Shown here: positions 34,261 to 43,530 of the stretch, piece by piece
How positions within the stretch are numbered: the stretch's first letter is position 1
Layout of the letters: every line of letters begins with the position of its first letter
Origin: Pseudomonas sp. UBA5706
Lineage (GTDB): Bacteria; Pseudomonadota; Gammaproteobacteria; Pseudomonadales; Pseudomonadaceae
DNA length: 64,000 nucleotides
Direction: 5' to 3'
Assembly (NCBI RefSeq): GCF_002419965.1
Contig: NZ_DIHC01000016.1
Span: 167,496 to 231,495, forward strand
Made by a program: the position numbers and the translations under genes
The notes under the pieces: generated by a model
The model's input: the letters and a program-made list of their open reading frames with translations, nothing else
Databases searched by the model: none
Told to the model about the DNA's origin: nothing

Positions 34261-35094
34261 TCACCGACGATACTGGCCGGGTGTCGCGGCCAGGTGTTTT
34301 TTGAACACCCGCTGCAAATGCGCCTGATCGGCAAAGCCGCTCTGCTGAGCGATGTCGGCGATCAGCTCGCCCTGGCGCAGCTGCGCCTGTGCATGCTGGA
34401 CACGCCGGTTGATGAGATAGGCGTGGGGCGTCATGTGGTAATGCTGTTCGAAAGCGCGAATCAGATAAGCCTGCGACAGGCTCGCCGCTTCACAAATCTC
34501 CTCCAGCCGGATGGCCCGCAAACAATGCTGGTCGATGTACTGCGCGGCACGCTCGACCCGTTGGTTGAGCTTTTTCAGCGGCGCATCGAAACCGCCGAGA
34601 CGCTGCTGCATCAGCACGAAAAATGCGATCGCCGCCTGGTGTTTCTCCAAAGCCTCCCGGCTCGAGTCAATCAGTAGCCGGTGCAGGTCCAGCAGCCCGG
34701 AGAACAGCGCAGGATCAGTGCTGCAAGTGGCTGGAACGGGTTGGAAACCCGCCACCCCGCATGCCTCCTGCACCCCACCCAGCCAGTGCGCGTCGACGTA
34801 GAACATGATGTACGACCAAGGCTGGTCATCGATGGGATTGCAGGCATGAACGTCACCGGGGTTCATCAGCACCACGGTGCCGGAGGCAATCGTCTGGCGG
34901 GTTTTTTCGTGCAGGTAGGTGCTTTGCCCGGCCGTGATCGCACCGATGGAAAAAACGGCATGGGAATGGCGCGCGTAGCAGACCTTGCGGCCATCGGCGA
35001 TGGAGCGGGCTTCGATGAACGGCAGCTCTGCATCCCGCCAGAACACCGGTATCTGCGCGTTGCTTGGCGGGTTCTGCAGGGGCATGTCAGTCAT
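34261..35094 (-). CDS. AraC-family transcriptional regulator
   Basis: 277 residues. N-terminal cupin ligand domain (ARHSHAVFSIGAITAGQSTY, IASGTVVLMNPGDVHACNP) and C-terminal pair of helix-turn-helices from about residue 175 (LEEICEAASLSQAYLIRAFE, HMTPHAYLINRRVQHAQAQL, IAQQSGFADQAHLQRVFKKH). It is of the kind found beside LysE exporters. Its ATG overlaps the eptA stop (ATGA), so it is also translationally coupled to eptA; a second ATG three codons on is an alternative start. Confidence 0.9.
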   Translation of the reverse strand: MTDMPLQNPPSNAQIPVFWRDAELPFIEARSIADGRKVCYARHSHAVFSIGAITAGQSTYLHEKTRQTIASGTVVLMNPGDVHACNPIDDQPWSYIMFYVDAHWLGGVQEACGVAGFQPVPATCSTDPALFSGLLDLHRLLIDSSREALEKHQAAIAFFVLMQQRLGGFDAPLKKLNQRVERAAQYIDQHCLRAIRLEEICEAASLSQAYLIRAFEQHYHMTPHAYLINRRVQHAQAQLRQGELIADIAQQSGFADQAHLQRVFKKHLAATPGQYRR

Positions 35095-36734
35095 CCTTTG
35101 TTGCGTTTGCAGCTGTGAAAAATGTCCAGCGCCGGCTGGTATTCGGTGGTGGTGACGCCGAGCAAGCCTAGCACCGAATGAAACAGGTAGTCATGGCTCA
35201 GGTCCGGCTGGTTCTGCTTGGCCGCCAGGCAACTGCGGTCGATGCTGGCGTCGTCCAGGGTCGAATGGCCGAACCACATGACCATTGGCACGTGGGTCTG
35301 CGCGGTCGGGGCGATGGCGTACGGTGCGGCGTGCAGGTAGATGCCGTTTTCCCCCAGCGACTCACCGTGGTCCGAGAGATAGATCATCGAGGTGTCGACC
35401 TTGTCCTGATTGCGCTTGAGCAGCGCGATGGTCTGTGCCAGGAAGTGATCGGTGTAGAGAATGGTGTTGTCGTAGACGTTCTTCAGCTCATCGGAGGTGC
35501 AACTGCCCAACTGGTTGGTCTGGCAGACCGGCGTGAAGCGTTCCAGGGACTTGGGGTAGCGGTCGTAATATTCCGGACCGTGGCTGCCATCGGAATGCAG
35601 GACGATGATGGCGTTGTCGTTGAGCGAGTCGATGTACGCCTGCAGGCCCACCAACAGGGATTCATCCAGGCAGTTCTGACCGTCGCAGAAGGGGCTCGGC
35701 TGGTTTTTCGGAATGTCGCTGTGGGGTACGCGCAGGCAAGTGCCCTTGCAATCGCTGTTGTTGTCCAGCCACAGCACGGAAAGCCCGGCGCGCTGCAGCA
35801 TGTCCAGCAAACCTTCGTAGGTCTTGCCCTTCTTGTCGTTGTAATCGGTGCGCGGAAAACGCGAGAACATACAGGGCACCGACACCGCCGTGGAAGTGCC
35901 GCAGGATGCCACCTGGGTGAAATTGAGAATGTCCTGCGTCTTCAATTCGGGGTTGGTTTCGCGGGCATAACCATTGAGCGAGAAGTGATCTGCCCGCGCC
36001 GTCTCGCCTACGACGACGATCATCAGGCTCTTTTTTGGCCGCTGCCGGGCTTCGGGGCTGAGCACAGCGTCGGCGCCCACGGTCTGGATCTTGACCGTTT
36101 CCTTGATCGCCACGGTCTGCTTGGTCAGTTTGCCGATGGCATAGATGTAGTTGGTCGGGTTGATGAAGTGGGTCAGCTTGTCTTCATCACGGAAGATCGG
36201 CGCATAGGTCGAATAGAAAGGGCCGATTGCGGCCGCGATCACCAGAACACAACCGATGCACACCAACACTTTGTTGACCAGCCCCGGCAGTACCCGGCGA
36301 TAGGTCACGGGAATCAACCAGATCACTGTGATCGGCAGCACCCCGAGCAAGCCCAGGTACACAAACAGCTTGCCGCTTAGTAGCGCCTGGGCTTCGCCGG
36401 GGTTGGTCTCCAACACGTTCTGCATCATCGTGGTGTCGATGCTGATGCCGTAGGTGTTCATGAAATACGCCGCTGCCGCTGAACACAGCGCGACCAGGCT
36501 CAACATCGGTTTGAGTATCGGGCGGAAAGAAAAGAGGGTCAGCAGCAGGGTAATCGCCGCCCATAGGAAAAACCCGAACGACACATAAAACGCTGCGGCC
36601 TTGAAGCCTTGCAACTGGGTCAGAGCGAGCAGTGCATGCCAAGTGGCCAGGTTGTAGAACACCACCAGGCACAAGGAAGAAAGCATGACCAGGCGCGTAG
36701 AAGTGATGGGTTGCAGCCTTGAACGCATATCCAT
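35091..36734 (-). CDS. eptA: Lipid A phosphoethanolamine transferase
   Basis: 547 residues. Five N-terminal membrane helices (first 180 residues), then a periplasmic alkaline-phosphatase-like domain. The Zn-binding Glu is in VVVGETARADHFSLNGY, the phosphorylated Thr in ASCGTSTAVSVPCMFSR, and the Asp/His ligands in YLSDHGESLGENGIYLHAAP; the usual disulfide cysteines are present. Adds phosphoethanolamine to lipid A, lowering binding of polymyxin and cationic peptides. No pmrAB or colRS genes are adjacent. Start at ATG 36734; ATG 36728 is also possible. Confidence 0.92.
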   Translation of the reverse strand: MDMRSRLQPITSTRLVMLSSLCLVVFYNLATWHALLALTQLQGFKAAAFYVSFGFFLWAAITLLLTLFSFRPILKPMLSLVALCSAAAAYFMNTYGISIDTTMMQNVLETNPGEAQALLSGKLFVYLGLLGVLPITVIWLIPVTYRRVLPGLVNKVLVCIGCVLVIAAAIGPFYSTYAPIFRDEDKLTHFINPTNYIYAIGKLTKQTVAIKETVKIQTVGADAVLSPEARQRPKKSLMIVVVGETARADHFSLNGYARETNPELKTQDILNFTQVASCGTSTAVSVPCMFSRFPRTDYNDKKGKTYEGLLDMLQRAGLSVLWLDNNSDCKGTCLRVPHSDIPKNQPSPFCDGQNCLDESLLVGLQAYIDSLNDNAIIVLHSDGSHGPEYYDRYPKSLERFTPVCQTNQLGSCTSDELKNVYDNTILYTDHFLAQTIALLKRNQDKVDTSMIYLSDHGESLGENGIYLHAAPYAIAPTAQTHVPMVMWFGHSTLDDASIDRSCLAAKQNQPDLSHDYLFHSVLGLLGVTTTEYQPALDIFHSCKRNKG

Positions 36735-37241
36735 ATAAAGCACTACTCGCAACGGGTCTGCACGTGGACTTCCAGTCGGCTAAGTCCCTGCGACGCTCAC
36801 GTCAGACTGACCTGCGCATGGCAGGTGGTGGATGAAGAACCAGGATCGCGCGGAGTTTTCCAGAACGATTGTGAATACTTCGTGAAACAGCCTGGACGCT
36901 CACGGCACTGGACACAGGGCGTCCGGCAAGCGATCCCAAACCCGGCGACAAGCGATCATCCACCCCGTAATCTCAAGGCTTGTTCACGCCACCAATTGCA
37001 CCGAGCACGCCATTGATTCGGGTAGCCATCGGGTGCAACCGCACATCCTGCTACACCGCAAAACCTGTAGGAGATCCGAAGGTTGCGCCGGCAGCGAATG
37101 CGGCTGGACAGCTAGGGATGTGTTGTCTGGAACTCGCCGTTGGCGAAACAGTTCGCACATTAGAAAGAAGCACTGTCAGTGCCACCGGAAATAACTGATG
37201 CGCACACAGACCGGAATACCGCGTCAGCGCGCGCGTATGAC
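36735..37241. other. Intergenic region, 507 bp, with a decayed REP-like piece
   Basis: Upstream of eptA and downstream of the SBP-DGC-SBP operon. At 37068-37090, CCTGTAGGAGATCCGAAGG resembles the GTAGGAG...CCGAAGGCTGCG intergenic repeat of fluorescent pseudomonads, but no inverted partner is present. No gene seen. The eptA promoter must lie in 36735-36830. Confidence 0.4.
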
Positions 37242-37991
37242 CTATCGAGCCATTGCCCTGGCTACCGTCCCATCATCCTTCAGCCGGGCAAAGGCGGTGA
37301 TCACTCGCTGCACCGTCTCTGCCGGAGTCTTCAGGCTTAACGCCACATACAACCCTCTGGAAAGCTCATCAAGGGCGTAGACACTCTCAAGCTGATCAAA
37401 GGCGACATGAAGTTCCTCACACTGCACCCGCGCCTCGCGCTCCGGCATTGGCACCAGCGCGACCTGACCGTTGAGCAACTTGCGCAAGTTATCCAGATTG
37501 TTCGCCGACACCACCATTTTGTTGAAACCCTTGGCCTCCAGGTATTTCTGCCGCGAGTCGTCACGCACGACGCCCACGGTATAGTTGCCGACGTCCGACA
37601 GCTGATTGATCACGATGTCGTGGCGCTCGCGCAGCCTATAAAACAATGGCGTCACCTCATCCAGCTCGCCCACCCACTTGAACAACGCTTCCCGCTCGGC
37701 GCTGCGGAGAATCGGGTAGATCATCACGTTGGGCTCCAGGCGGGCCATGTCATAGGCGCGTGCCCACGGATACAGCGCTACGCGGTAATCCGTGACGCCC
37801 GCTGCGGCGAGCAGCTGTTCGACCACATCGCTGGCCGGCCCCACCACTTTGCCGTCCTTGAACGCGCTGTAGGAGGAATCCTCAGTCACGACCTGCAGGG
37901 TTTGGGCCTGAACGCTCATGCAACCGAGCACCAGCACCGTGCTGCATAACAATTTCCAGTGCTGCTTTAGCCAATGGTGGGTACGGCGCAT
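37242..37991 (-). CDS. Periplasmic binding protein (SBP family 3), third gene of sensor operon
   Basis: 249 residues with a signal peptide (hydrophobic LLCSTVLVLGCMSVQAQ, cleavage near residue 30). The fold is the amino-acid-binding type 3: LQVVTEDSSYSAF, ALYPWARAYDMARLEPNVMI, YPILRSAEREALFKWVGEL and VGVVRDDSRQKYLEAKGF. No ABC permease or ATPase is near. It starts 18 bp after the diguanylate cyclase gene and shares the PWARAYD-x-A...RxAERE core with the first gene of the operon, so the two binding proteins are paralogues. Confidence 0.87.
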   Translation of the reverse strand: MRRTHHWLKQHWKLLCSTVLVLGCMSVQAQTLQVVTEDSSYSAFKDGKVVGPASDVVEQLLAAAGVTDYRVALYPWARAYDMARLEPNVMIYPILRSAEREALFKWVGELDEVTPLFYRLRERHDIVINQLSDVGNYTVGVVRDDSRQKYLEAKGFNKMVVSANNLDNLRKLLNGQVALVPMPEREARVQCEELHVAFDQLESVYALDELSRGLYVALSLKTPAETVQRVITAFARLKDDGTVARAMAR

Positions 37992-38009
37992 GTCACATTC
38001 TCCCCGTGA

Positions 38010-39362
38010 TCAAATCTCACACCGGTTACGACCCTGACTTTTGGCCCGGTACAGGGCCATGTCGGCGCTTTGCAGCAATTGGTCGAAACGCTCCATGTTC
38101 GCAGGGTCGAGTTGCGCAGCGCCGATGCTCATCGTGACGTAAGGCGATACCGCCGACCCCGTGTGTGGCAGTTTCTGCTCGGCCAGCAGGGCTTGCAGAC
38201 GCTCGGCACAATCAAGCGCCTGCTGCCGGTTCTGCCCTGGCAGCAGCACGGCGAATTCTTCGCCCCCCAGACGCGCCACCAGTTCGCCGGAACGGGAGAA
38301 CTGCGTGCTCATGATCAGGGCGACATCGCGCAGGCACTGATCGCCCGTGGCGTGGCCGTAGGTGTCGTTGTAGAGCTTGAAAAAATCGATGTCGCACATC
38401 AGCACCGAGAACGGCTGGCGGTGACGCAGCGCTCGATTGAATTCCAGCTCCTTGATTTCGTCGAAATGCCGGCGGTTGGCCAGGCCCGTGAGCGGATCGA
38501 AGCGGGTCAGGGCTTCCAGGCGGATGTTTGCCGCCCTCAATTGCGCGGTGCGTTGTTCGACCAGTTCGGCCAGTTGATCGCGGCTGGCCGCCAGGACAAG
38601 CTCATCACGGGTCTGGCGTTCGAGGTGGTTGGCCAGTTTGTCTTGCAGGTCATTGACGCCCGCTTCCAGCAGGTCCAGCTCGTCGCGGGTCTTGCCGCCG
38701 CGTCCGAGCGCCAGGTGATTTTTCAGGTTCTGCGGCGTCAGTTGTTCCAGATGCCGGGCGATGCGCCGCACATGCAAGGTCACCGATCGGTTGAACATGC
38801 CCATGATCAGCCCGGCCAAGGCCAGCGACTGGATGATCTGGGTCAGCATAATGATCGCGACTTCCTTGCCCAGGCGCCGCCACAGCAGACGGGCATCGCC
38901 CTCGATGCTCAGTTCGCCCACCACTTCGCTGGCGCCGGGGTAGGGGGCCACGGTCAGTTGGCGCTGCAAGGCCGGGGCGAACGAGGAGCCTGCGTGGCCC
39001 GGGTGCTGGCGCTCCAGCACCTGCGGTGCGCGACCGGGGCGCAGGACCTTCAGCTCGACGCGGCCCACCGGTGGCGCCAGCGCCACGCTGTCGATCTGTG
39101 CCTGCAAGGCTTCGTTGTCCATTTCCCATACCGCCTTGGACAGCGTGCCCTGGAACACCTGATCGATCAGGCCCAGTTCGGCGTTCATGTTCGAGAGGTT
39201 GGCATTCCAGGCAAACCAGGTGCGCACTGCAACGGTGGCCAGGGTGAACAGCACGCAGAATGCCAGCGTCGCCAACACCAGCCTGCGCGCGAGTGAACCG
39301 GCAGGGGGCGGCGCGGCGGCCTTTGCGGGCAGCTGCGTGTCAGAATCGACGGGCATGCTCAT
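38010..39362 (-). CDS. Membrane diguanylate cyclase with periplasmic sensor domain
   Basis: 450 residues. Helix 1 (about 26-48: RRLVLATLAFCVLFTLATVA), periplasmic domain about 49-165, helix 2 (about 168-190: VAIIMLTQIIQSLALAGLIM), HAMP-like linker (FNRSVTLHVRRIARHLEQL), coiled coil, then GGDEF from about 285. Active site ARLGGEEFAVLLP is intact; substrate-site FDPLTGLANRRHFDE is present; the inhibitory RxxD site is not (SGEL in its place). No EAL domain. ATG 39362 overlaps the stop of the upstream binding protein, giving tight coupling. Confidence 0.9.
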   Translation of the reverse strand: MSMPVDSDTQLPAKAAAPPPAGSLARRLVLATLAFCVLFTLATVAVRTWFAWNANLSNMNAELGLIDQVFQGTLSKAVWEMDNEALQAQIDSVALAPPVGRVELKVLRPGRAPQVLERQHPGHAGSSFAPALQRQLTVAPYPGASEVVGELSIEGDARLLWRRLGKEVAIIMLTQIIQSLALAGLIMGMFNRSVTLHVRRIARHLEQLTPQNLKNHLALGRGGKTRDELDLLEAGVNDLQDKLANHLERQTRDELVLAASRDQLAELVEQRTAQLRAANIRLEALTRFDPLTGLANRRHFDEIKELEFNRALRHRQPFSVLMCDIDFFKLYNDTYGHATGDQCLRDVALIMSTQFSRSGELVARLGGEEFAVLLPGQNRQQALDCAERLQALLAEQKLPHTGSAVSPYVTMSIGAAQLDPANMERFDQLLQSADMALYRAKSQGRNRCEI

Positions 39363-40135
39363 CTCCACTTCCGTGCGATGGCGTCGTAGGTTCCGTTTTC
39401 GCGGATGGCCCTCAGCCCTTTCTGAAACAGCTGCACGGTCGCGTCCGGTGTTGACAGGCTGAACGCCATGTTCAAGCCACCATCCTCTTCCAGTTCAGGG
39501 ACGCGCAAGGATTGCACCAGTGTGCGACCCGGCTCTTCTCCGTCCTGCCGTACCAGGTAATCGGCGTTCAGTTCATCGGAGATCCACAGGTCGACATGCC
39601 CGGTTCGAAGCTTCTGGTAGTTCAGTTCGTAGTGATTGCTGGACTGCAACTGCTGGCCGATGACGAATTTCTTGCCGATCAGGTACTGCTCGCCTACATC
39701 CTCATTGACCGTCGCGATCTGCCAATCGCGCGCATCGTCCAGGTCCATCAAGCGGATGGGGTGCGCGGACGAGGAGTAGAGATACCAACGCGTGGTAGCA
39801 ATGGTGCCGACCCACTTGAACGAGTGCTCGCGCTCGGCGGTGCGGGTGATGGAATAGATCAATACGTCGGGATCGTGCAGCGCCAGGTCGTATGCCCGCG
39901 CCCAAGGCATGGACTGGATGCTGGCCTGCACATTGACTTCCTTGAGCACTGCCTGCACCACCTCGGTACTCATCCCTGTCAACTGGCCGTCGCGGGTCAT
40001 GCTGTAGGGAGGCAGCTCCTCGGTGACGATGCGCAGGGGCTGCGACCGCGCTTGGGCACCGCAGACGCTCAGGCAGAGCATAAACACGCCATACAGCGCG
40101 CCGCGAGCTTTGCGAACGAGGGGCGGGGATGTCAT
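39359..40135 (-). CDS. Periplasmic binding protein (SBP family 3), first gene of sensor operon
   Basis: 258 residues, signal peptide ending QARS near residue 30. Type 3 binding fold: LRIVTEELPPYSMTRDGQLT, MPWARAYDLALHDPDVLIYS, ITRTAEREHSFKWVG and the C-terminal LFQKGLRAIRENGTYDAIARKW. The last stretch is the normal end of solute-binding proteins. With no transporter genes nearby and a diguanylate cyclase overlapping its stop, its likely role is to present a ligand signal to that cyclase. Ligand unknown; an amino acid or similar small molecule is expected for the family. Confidence 0.87.
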   Translation of the reverse strand: MTSPPLVRKARGALYGVFMLCLSVCGAQARSQPLRIVTEELPPYSMTRDGQLTGMSTEVVQAVLKEVNVQASIQSMPWARAYDLALHDPDVLIYSITRTAEREHSFKWVGTIATTRWYLYSSSAHPIRLMDLDDARDWQIATVNEDVGEQYLIGKKFVIGQQLQSSNHYELNYQKLRTGHVDLWISDELNADYLVRQDGEEPGRTLVQSLRVPELEEDGGLNMAFSLSTPDATVQLFQKGLRAIRENGTYDAIARKWR

Positions 40136-40570
40136 GAACGGCTACCTCATAGACTTGCAGGCGCGGCGCTAATCCGGTTTCCGGCGTGTATCAAAGGGTA
40201 GCCGGACGGCCTGTTACCGCCACGATATCGGCGGGGAAATCTGCCGCTTGAGGCCATTTTCTAACGTTTAACATCGTGCTCCGAGCTACGCCAAATCCGG
40301 GAACGACGGGTTGCCGATGTCTGCTACCCGGTAGCGATCTCGCAGGCTTTACCGCCGTCAAGGCGAACCGTTACAGAGCGCAAAACCGGTGCTGGCGATT
40401 CCGAAGCCGCGTCGCTGGCAAGTCGGACCACGCAGGTACGGCAGCGGCAAATAAACGCCGGTGAAATAGCCTGTGGCGTTGTGTCACACCGCCCGGTCCT
40501 GACTTCTTTTGACCTGGATCAACGGCCCCGAAAAGCGCTGTTGGAAAAATACCGTGCACCCCGACGAGTC
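40136..40570. other. Divergent promoter region, 435 bp
   Basis: Lies between the sensor operon and the cyd operon. It carries the Anr/FNR box described separately and must hold both promoters. No gene with a ribosome site is present; the in-frame extension of cydP to 40481 covers the Anr box and is unlikely to be translated. Confidence 0.5.
40509..40522 (+). promoter_or_regulatory. Anr/FNR box before the cyd operon
   Basis: TTGAC-CTGG-ATCAA differs from the Anr/FNR consensus TTGAT-N4-ATCAA at one position. It lies 49 bp before cydP, a fitting distance for oxygen-dependent control of a high-affinity oxidase. Whether it activates or represses depends on the unmapped start of transcription. Confidence 0.8.
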
Positions 40571-40774
40571 ATGCATATGCCCGGTCCTTTCGATTTCCTC
40601 AAACACCCTCTGGCGAAAGAAATAGGCCTGATCCTGCTGATCAAACTCGTTCTGTTGATGGGAATTCGCAGCGTCTGGTTCGACGCTCCGGTCGAGGTCA
40701 AGGACGACGGGGTGCAAGCTGGCCTGCATGTATTGGGCGCCCCTCCCGTGTCTCCTGAGAAGAACCCAAAATGA
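40571..40774 (+). CDS. cydP: CydP, small cytochrome oxidase-associated protein
   Basis: 67 residues with one membrane helix (EIGLILLIKLVLLMGIRSV). The start FDFLKHPLAKEIGLILLIK matches the CydP family, which lies immediately before cydA in many proteobacteria and is thought to be an accessory subunit of cytochrome bd. Its stop overlaps the cydA start by four bases (ATGA). The ATG at 40571 is used; 40577 is equally possible. Confidence 0.82.
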   Translation: MHMPGPFDFLKHPLAKEIGLILLIKLVLLMGIRSVWFDAPVEVKDDGVQAGLHVLGAPPVSPEKNPK

Positions 40775-42360
40775 TATCGGAATTCGTCGTCGACTTATCT
40801 CGGCTGCAGTTCGCAATGACTGCGCTGTACCACTTCCTGTTTATCCCGCTGACGCTGGGCATGGCTTTTTTGCTGGCGATCATGGAGTCGGTGTTTGTCA
40901 TGACCGGCAAACAGGTCTACCAGGACATGACCAAGTTCTGGGGCAAGCTGTTTGGCATCAACTTCGCCCTGGGGGTCACCACCGGCCTGACCATGGAGTT
41001 CCAGTTCGGCACCAACTGGGCCTACTACAGCCACTACGTGGGCGATATCTTCGGTGCGCCGCTGGCGATCGAAGGGATGATGGCCTTTTTCCTTGAATCG
41101 ACGTTTATCGGTCTGTTTTTCTTCGGCTGGGATCGCCTGACCCGCGTGCAGCATCTGGCCGTGACCTGGCTGGTCGCAATCGGTTCGAACCTGTCGGCGT
41201 TGTGGATCCTCATTGCCAACGGCTGGATGCAGAACCCGGTCGGCGCCGAGTTCAACTTCACCACCATGCGCATGGAAATGACCAGTTTCGCGGACCTGAT
41301 CTTCAACCCGGTCGCGCAGGTCAAGTTCGTGCACACCGTCGCGTCCGGTTATGTCACCGGTGCGATTTTCGTCCTGGCCATTTCCAGCTGGTACCTGCTC
41401 AAGGGCCGCGACATCGGCTTCGCCCGGCGCTCGTTCGCCATTGCTTCGGCGTTCGGCATCGCCTCGATTCTATCGGTGATCGTGCTGGGCGATGAGTCCG
41501 GCTACGAAATCGGCGACGTGCAGAAAACCAAACTCGCGGCCATCGAAGCCGAGTGGGATACCGAACCTGCGCCCGCTGCGTTCACCTTGTTCGGCCTGCC
41601 GAACCAGGCCGAGCAGCGCACTGATTACGCGGTGAAGATCCCCTACGTAATGGGCATCGTCGCCACCCGTTCGGTCGACAAACAAGTCACCGGGATCAAG
41701 GATCTGGTCAGTGAGCACCAGGGCCGCATCCGCAACGGTATGGTTGCCTACGACCTGTTGGGCAAGCTGCGCGCCGGGGACAAGAGCGAGCAAACCCTCA
41801 ACGCGTTCAACGATGTGAAGAAGGACCTGGGTTACGGCTTGCTGCTCAAGAAGTACACCGACAAGGTGGTGGATGCCAACGAGCAACAGATAAAGCAGGC
41901 TGCACTGGATTCGATTCCCCATGTGGCGTCGATCTTCTGGACGTTCCGCATCATGGTACTCAGCGGCGTGCTGATGCTGCTGTTGTTCATCTGCGCGTTC
42001 TGGGCCTCGGCACGCAAGAACGAATCGAGCAAGCCCTGGTTGCTTAAGTGGGCGCTGTTGAGTCTGCCACTGCCGTGGATCGCCACGCAGACTGGCTGGT
42101 GGGTCGCCGAGCACGGTCGTCAGCCATGGTCGATCGGTGAAGTACTGCCGGTTCACTTGTCTGCGTCGACCCTGTCCAGCGGCGATGTCATTGGCTCGAT
42201 TCTGGCGCTGGTCGGTTTCTACACCGTGCTGTTGATCATCGAGATGTACCTGATGATCAAGTTCGCCCGCCTGGGTCCAAGCAGCCTGCACACCGGTCGT
42301 TATCACTTCGAAGCACGCGGCGCCGCTGTGTCTGCTGCCAAACAACCTGTGCTGGCCTGA
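40771..42360 (+). CDS. cydA: Cytochrome bd ubiquinol oxidase subunit I
   Basis: 529 residues with nine membrane helices. It oxidises ubiquinol and holds hemes b558, b595 and d. Heme ligands are visible: His in TALYHFLFIPLTLG (residue 21 region), His in KFVHTVASGYVTG, and Met in the FRIMVLSGVL segment. GRQPWSIGEVLP is intact. The quinol-binding Q-loop (about residues 245-385, GDESGYEIGDVQKTKLAAIE through KKDLGYGLLLKKYT) is the long E. coli bd-I form. Most pseudomonad enzymes are short-loop CioA, so this is the other type. Confidence 0.96.
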   Translation: MISEFVVDLSRLQFAMTALYHFLFIPLTLGMAFLLAIMESVFVMTGKQVYQDMTKFWGKLFGINFALGVTTGLTMEFQFGTNWAYYSHYVGDIFGAPLAIEGMMAFFLESTFIGLFFFGWDRLTRVQHLAVTWLVAIGSNLSALWILIANGWMQNPVGAEFNFTTMRMEMTSFADLIFNPVAQVKFVHTVASGYVTGAIFVLAISSWYLLKGRDIGFARRSFAIASAFGIASILSVIVLGDESGYEIGDVQKTKLAAIEAEWDTEPAPAAFTLFGLPNQAEQRTDYAVKIPYVMGIVATRSVDKQVTGIKDLVSEHQGRIRNGMVAYDLLGKLRAGDKSEQTLNAFNDVKKDLGYGLLLKKYTDKVVDANEQQIKQAALDSIPHVASIFWTFRIMVLSGVLMLLLFICAFWASARKNESSKPWLLKWALLSLPLPWIATQTGWWVAEHGRQPWSIGEVLPVHLSASTLSSGDVIGSILALVGFYTVLLIIEMYLMIKFARLGPSSLHTGRYHFEARGAAVSAAKQPVLA

Positions 42361-42367
42361 GGAACAC

Positions 42368-43513
42368 ATGATGTTCGATTACGAGACACTCAAACTCATC
42401 TGGTGGGTGCTGGTCGGCGTGCTGCTGATCGGCTTCGCCCTGACTGACGGCTTCGACCTGGGCGCGGCGATGCTGATGCCTGTGGTGGGTCGCTCGGATA
42501 ACGAAAGACGTGTGGTGATCAACACCATCGCCCCGCACTGGGACGGCAACCAGGTCTGGCTGATCACCGCCGGTGGCGCGTTGTTCGCTGCCTGGCCACT
42601 GGTCTACTCGGCGGCGTTTTCCGGCTTGTACTGGGCGCTGTTGCTGGTGCTGTTCGCGTTATTCGTACGCCCGGTGGGCTTTGACTATCGCAGCAAGCTG
42701 GAAAACACCCGCTGGCGGCAGAGTTGGGATTGGGCGCTTTGTGTGGGCGGCATAGTGCCTTCGCTGGTGTTTGGCGTGGCATTCGGCAACCTGCTGCTGG
42801 GTGTGCCGTTTCAGTTCGATGAAACCATGCGCTCCAGCTACCAGGGCAATTTCTGGCAGTTGCTCAGCCCGTTCGGCCTGCTGGCCGGCGTCGTCAGCCT
42901 GAGCATGCTCGGCCTGCATGGCGGTACCTGGCTGATGATGCGCACCGAGGGCGCGATTGCCCATCGTTCGCGGCGCGCGGCGCAAGGGCTGGCACTGGTT
43001 TTTCTGCTGTCCTTCATCGGTGCCGGCGTATGGCTGCTGCTGGGCGCAATTGAGGGGCTGTCGATTACCTCGGCGTTCGATGCCGGCGCTGCGCTCAATC
43101 CGCTGGCCAAGACGGTCGAGGCATCCAACCACGGCTGGATGGCTAATTATCAGCAACATCCCTTGACCGTTATCGCGCCACTGTTGGGCATCTTTGGCGG
43201 TCTGCTGGCGCTGCTGTGCGCCAGTGCGGGGCAGGGCAGGATGGCGTTTCTGGGCAGCAGCCTGGCGATCGTCGGCGCCCTGTGCACCGCAGGTTTCGCC
43301 ATGTTCCCGTTCGTCATGCCATCGAGCCTGGATCCGGCCTCCAGCCTGACCGTCTGGGATGCAGTGTCCAGCAGCAAAACCCTGTCCATCATGCTGGTCG
43401 CGGCCGTCATCTTCGTGCCGTTGATCCTCTGCTACACCCTGTGGTGCTACGCCAAGATGTGGGGCAAGGTCACCACCACGCATATCGACCATAACCCGCA
43501 CGGCCTGTACTGA
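42368..43513 (+). CDS. cydB: Cytochrome bd ubiquinol oxidase subunit II
   Basis: 381 residues, about eight or nine membrane helices. Starts MMFDYETLKLIWWVLVGVLL with FALTDGFDLGAAML, the hallmark of CydB, followed by GNQVWLITAGGALFAAWPLVYS. It forms the heterodimer with CydA. The ribosome site TGAGGA overlaps the cydA stop. The Asp in TDGFDLG lies in the proton channel in solved structures. Confidence 0.96.
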   Translation: MMFDYETLKLIWWVLVGVLLIGFALTDGFDLGAAMLMPVVGRSDNERRVVINTIAPHWDGNQVWLITAGGALFAAWPLVYSAAFSGLYWALLLVLFALFVRPVGFDYRSKLENTRWRQSWDWALCVGGIVPSLVFGVAFGNLLLGVPFQFDETMRSSYQGNFWQLLSPFGLLAGVVSLSMLGLHGGTWLMMRTEGAIAHRSRRAAQGLALVFLLSFIGAGVWLLLGAIEGLSITSAFDAGAALNPLAKTVEASNHGWMANYQQHPLTVIAPLLGIFGGLLALLCASAGQGRMAFLGSSLAIVGALCTAGFAMFPFVMPSSLDPASSLTVWDAVSSSKTLSIMLVAAVIFVPLILCYTLWCYAKMWGKVTTTHIDHNPHGLY

Positions 43514-43530
43514 GCCGAGGAGAGAACATC

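Noticed and set aside
35178..36380. Plus-strand open frame of 400 codons opposite eptA
   Set aside because: EptA has all catalytic motifs in the other frame; this one has none and is a reverse reading of it.
38070..39296. Plus-strand open frame of 408 codons opposite the diguanylate cyclase
   Set aside because: The cyclase has an intact GGEEF and membrane helices; this frame is Gln/Arg/His-rich shadow.
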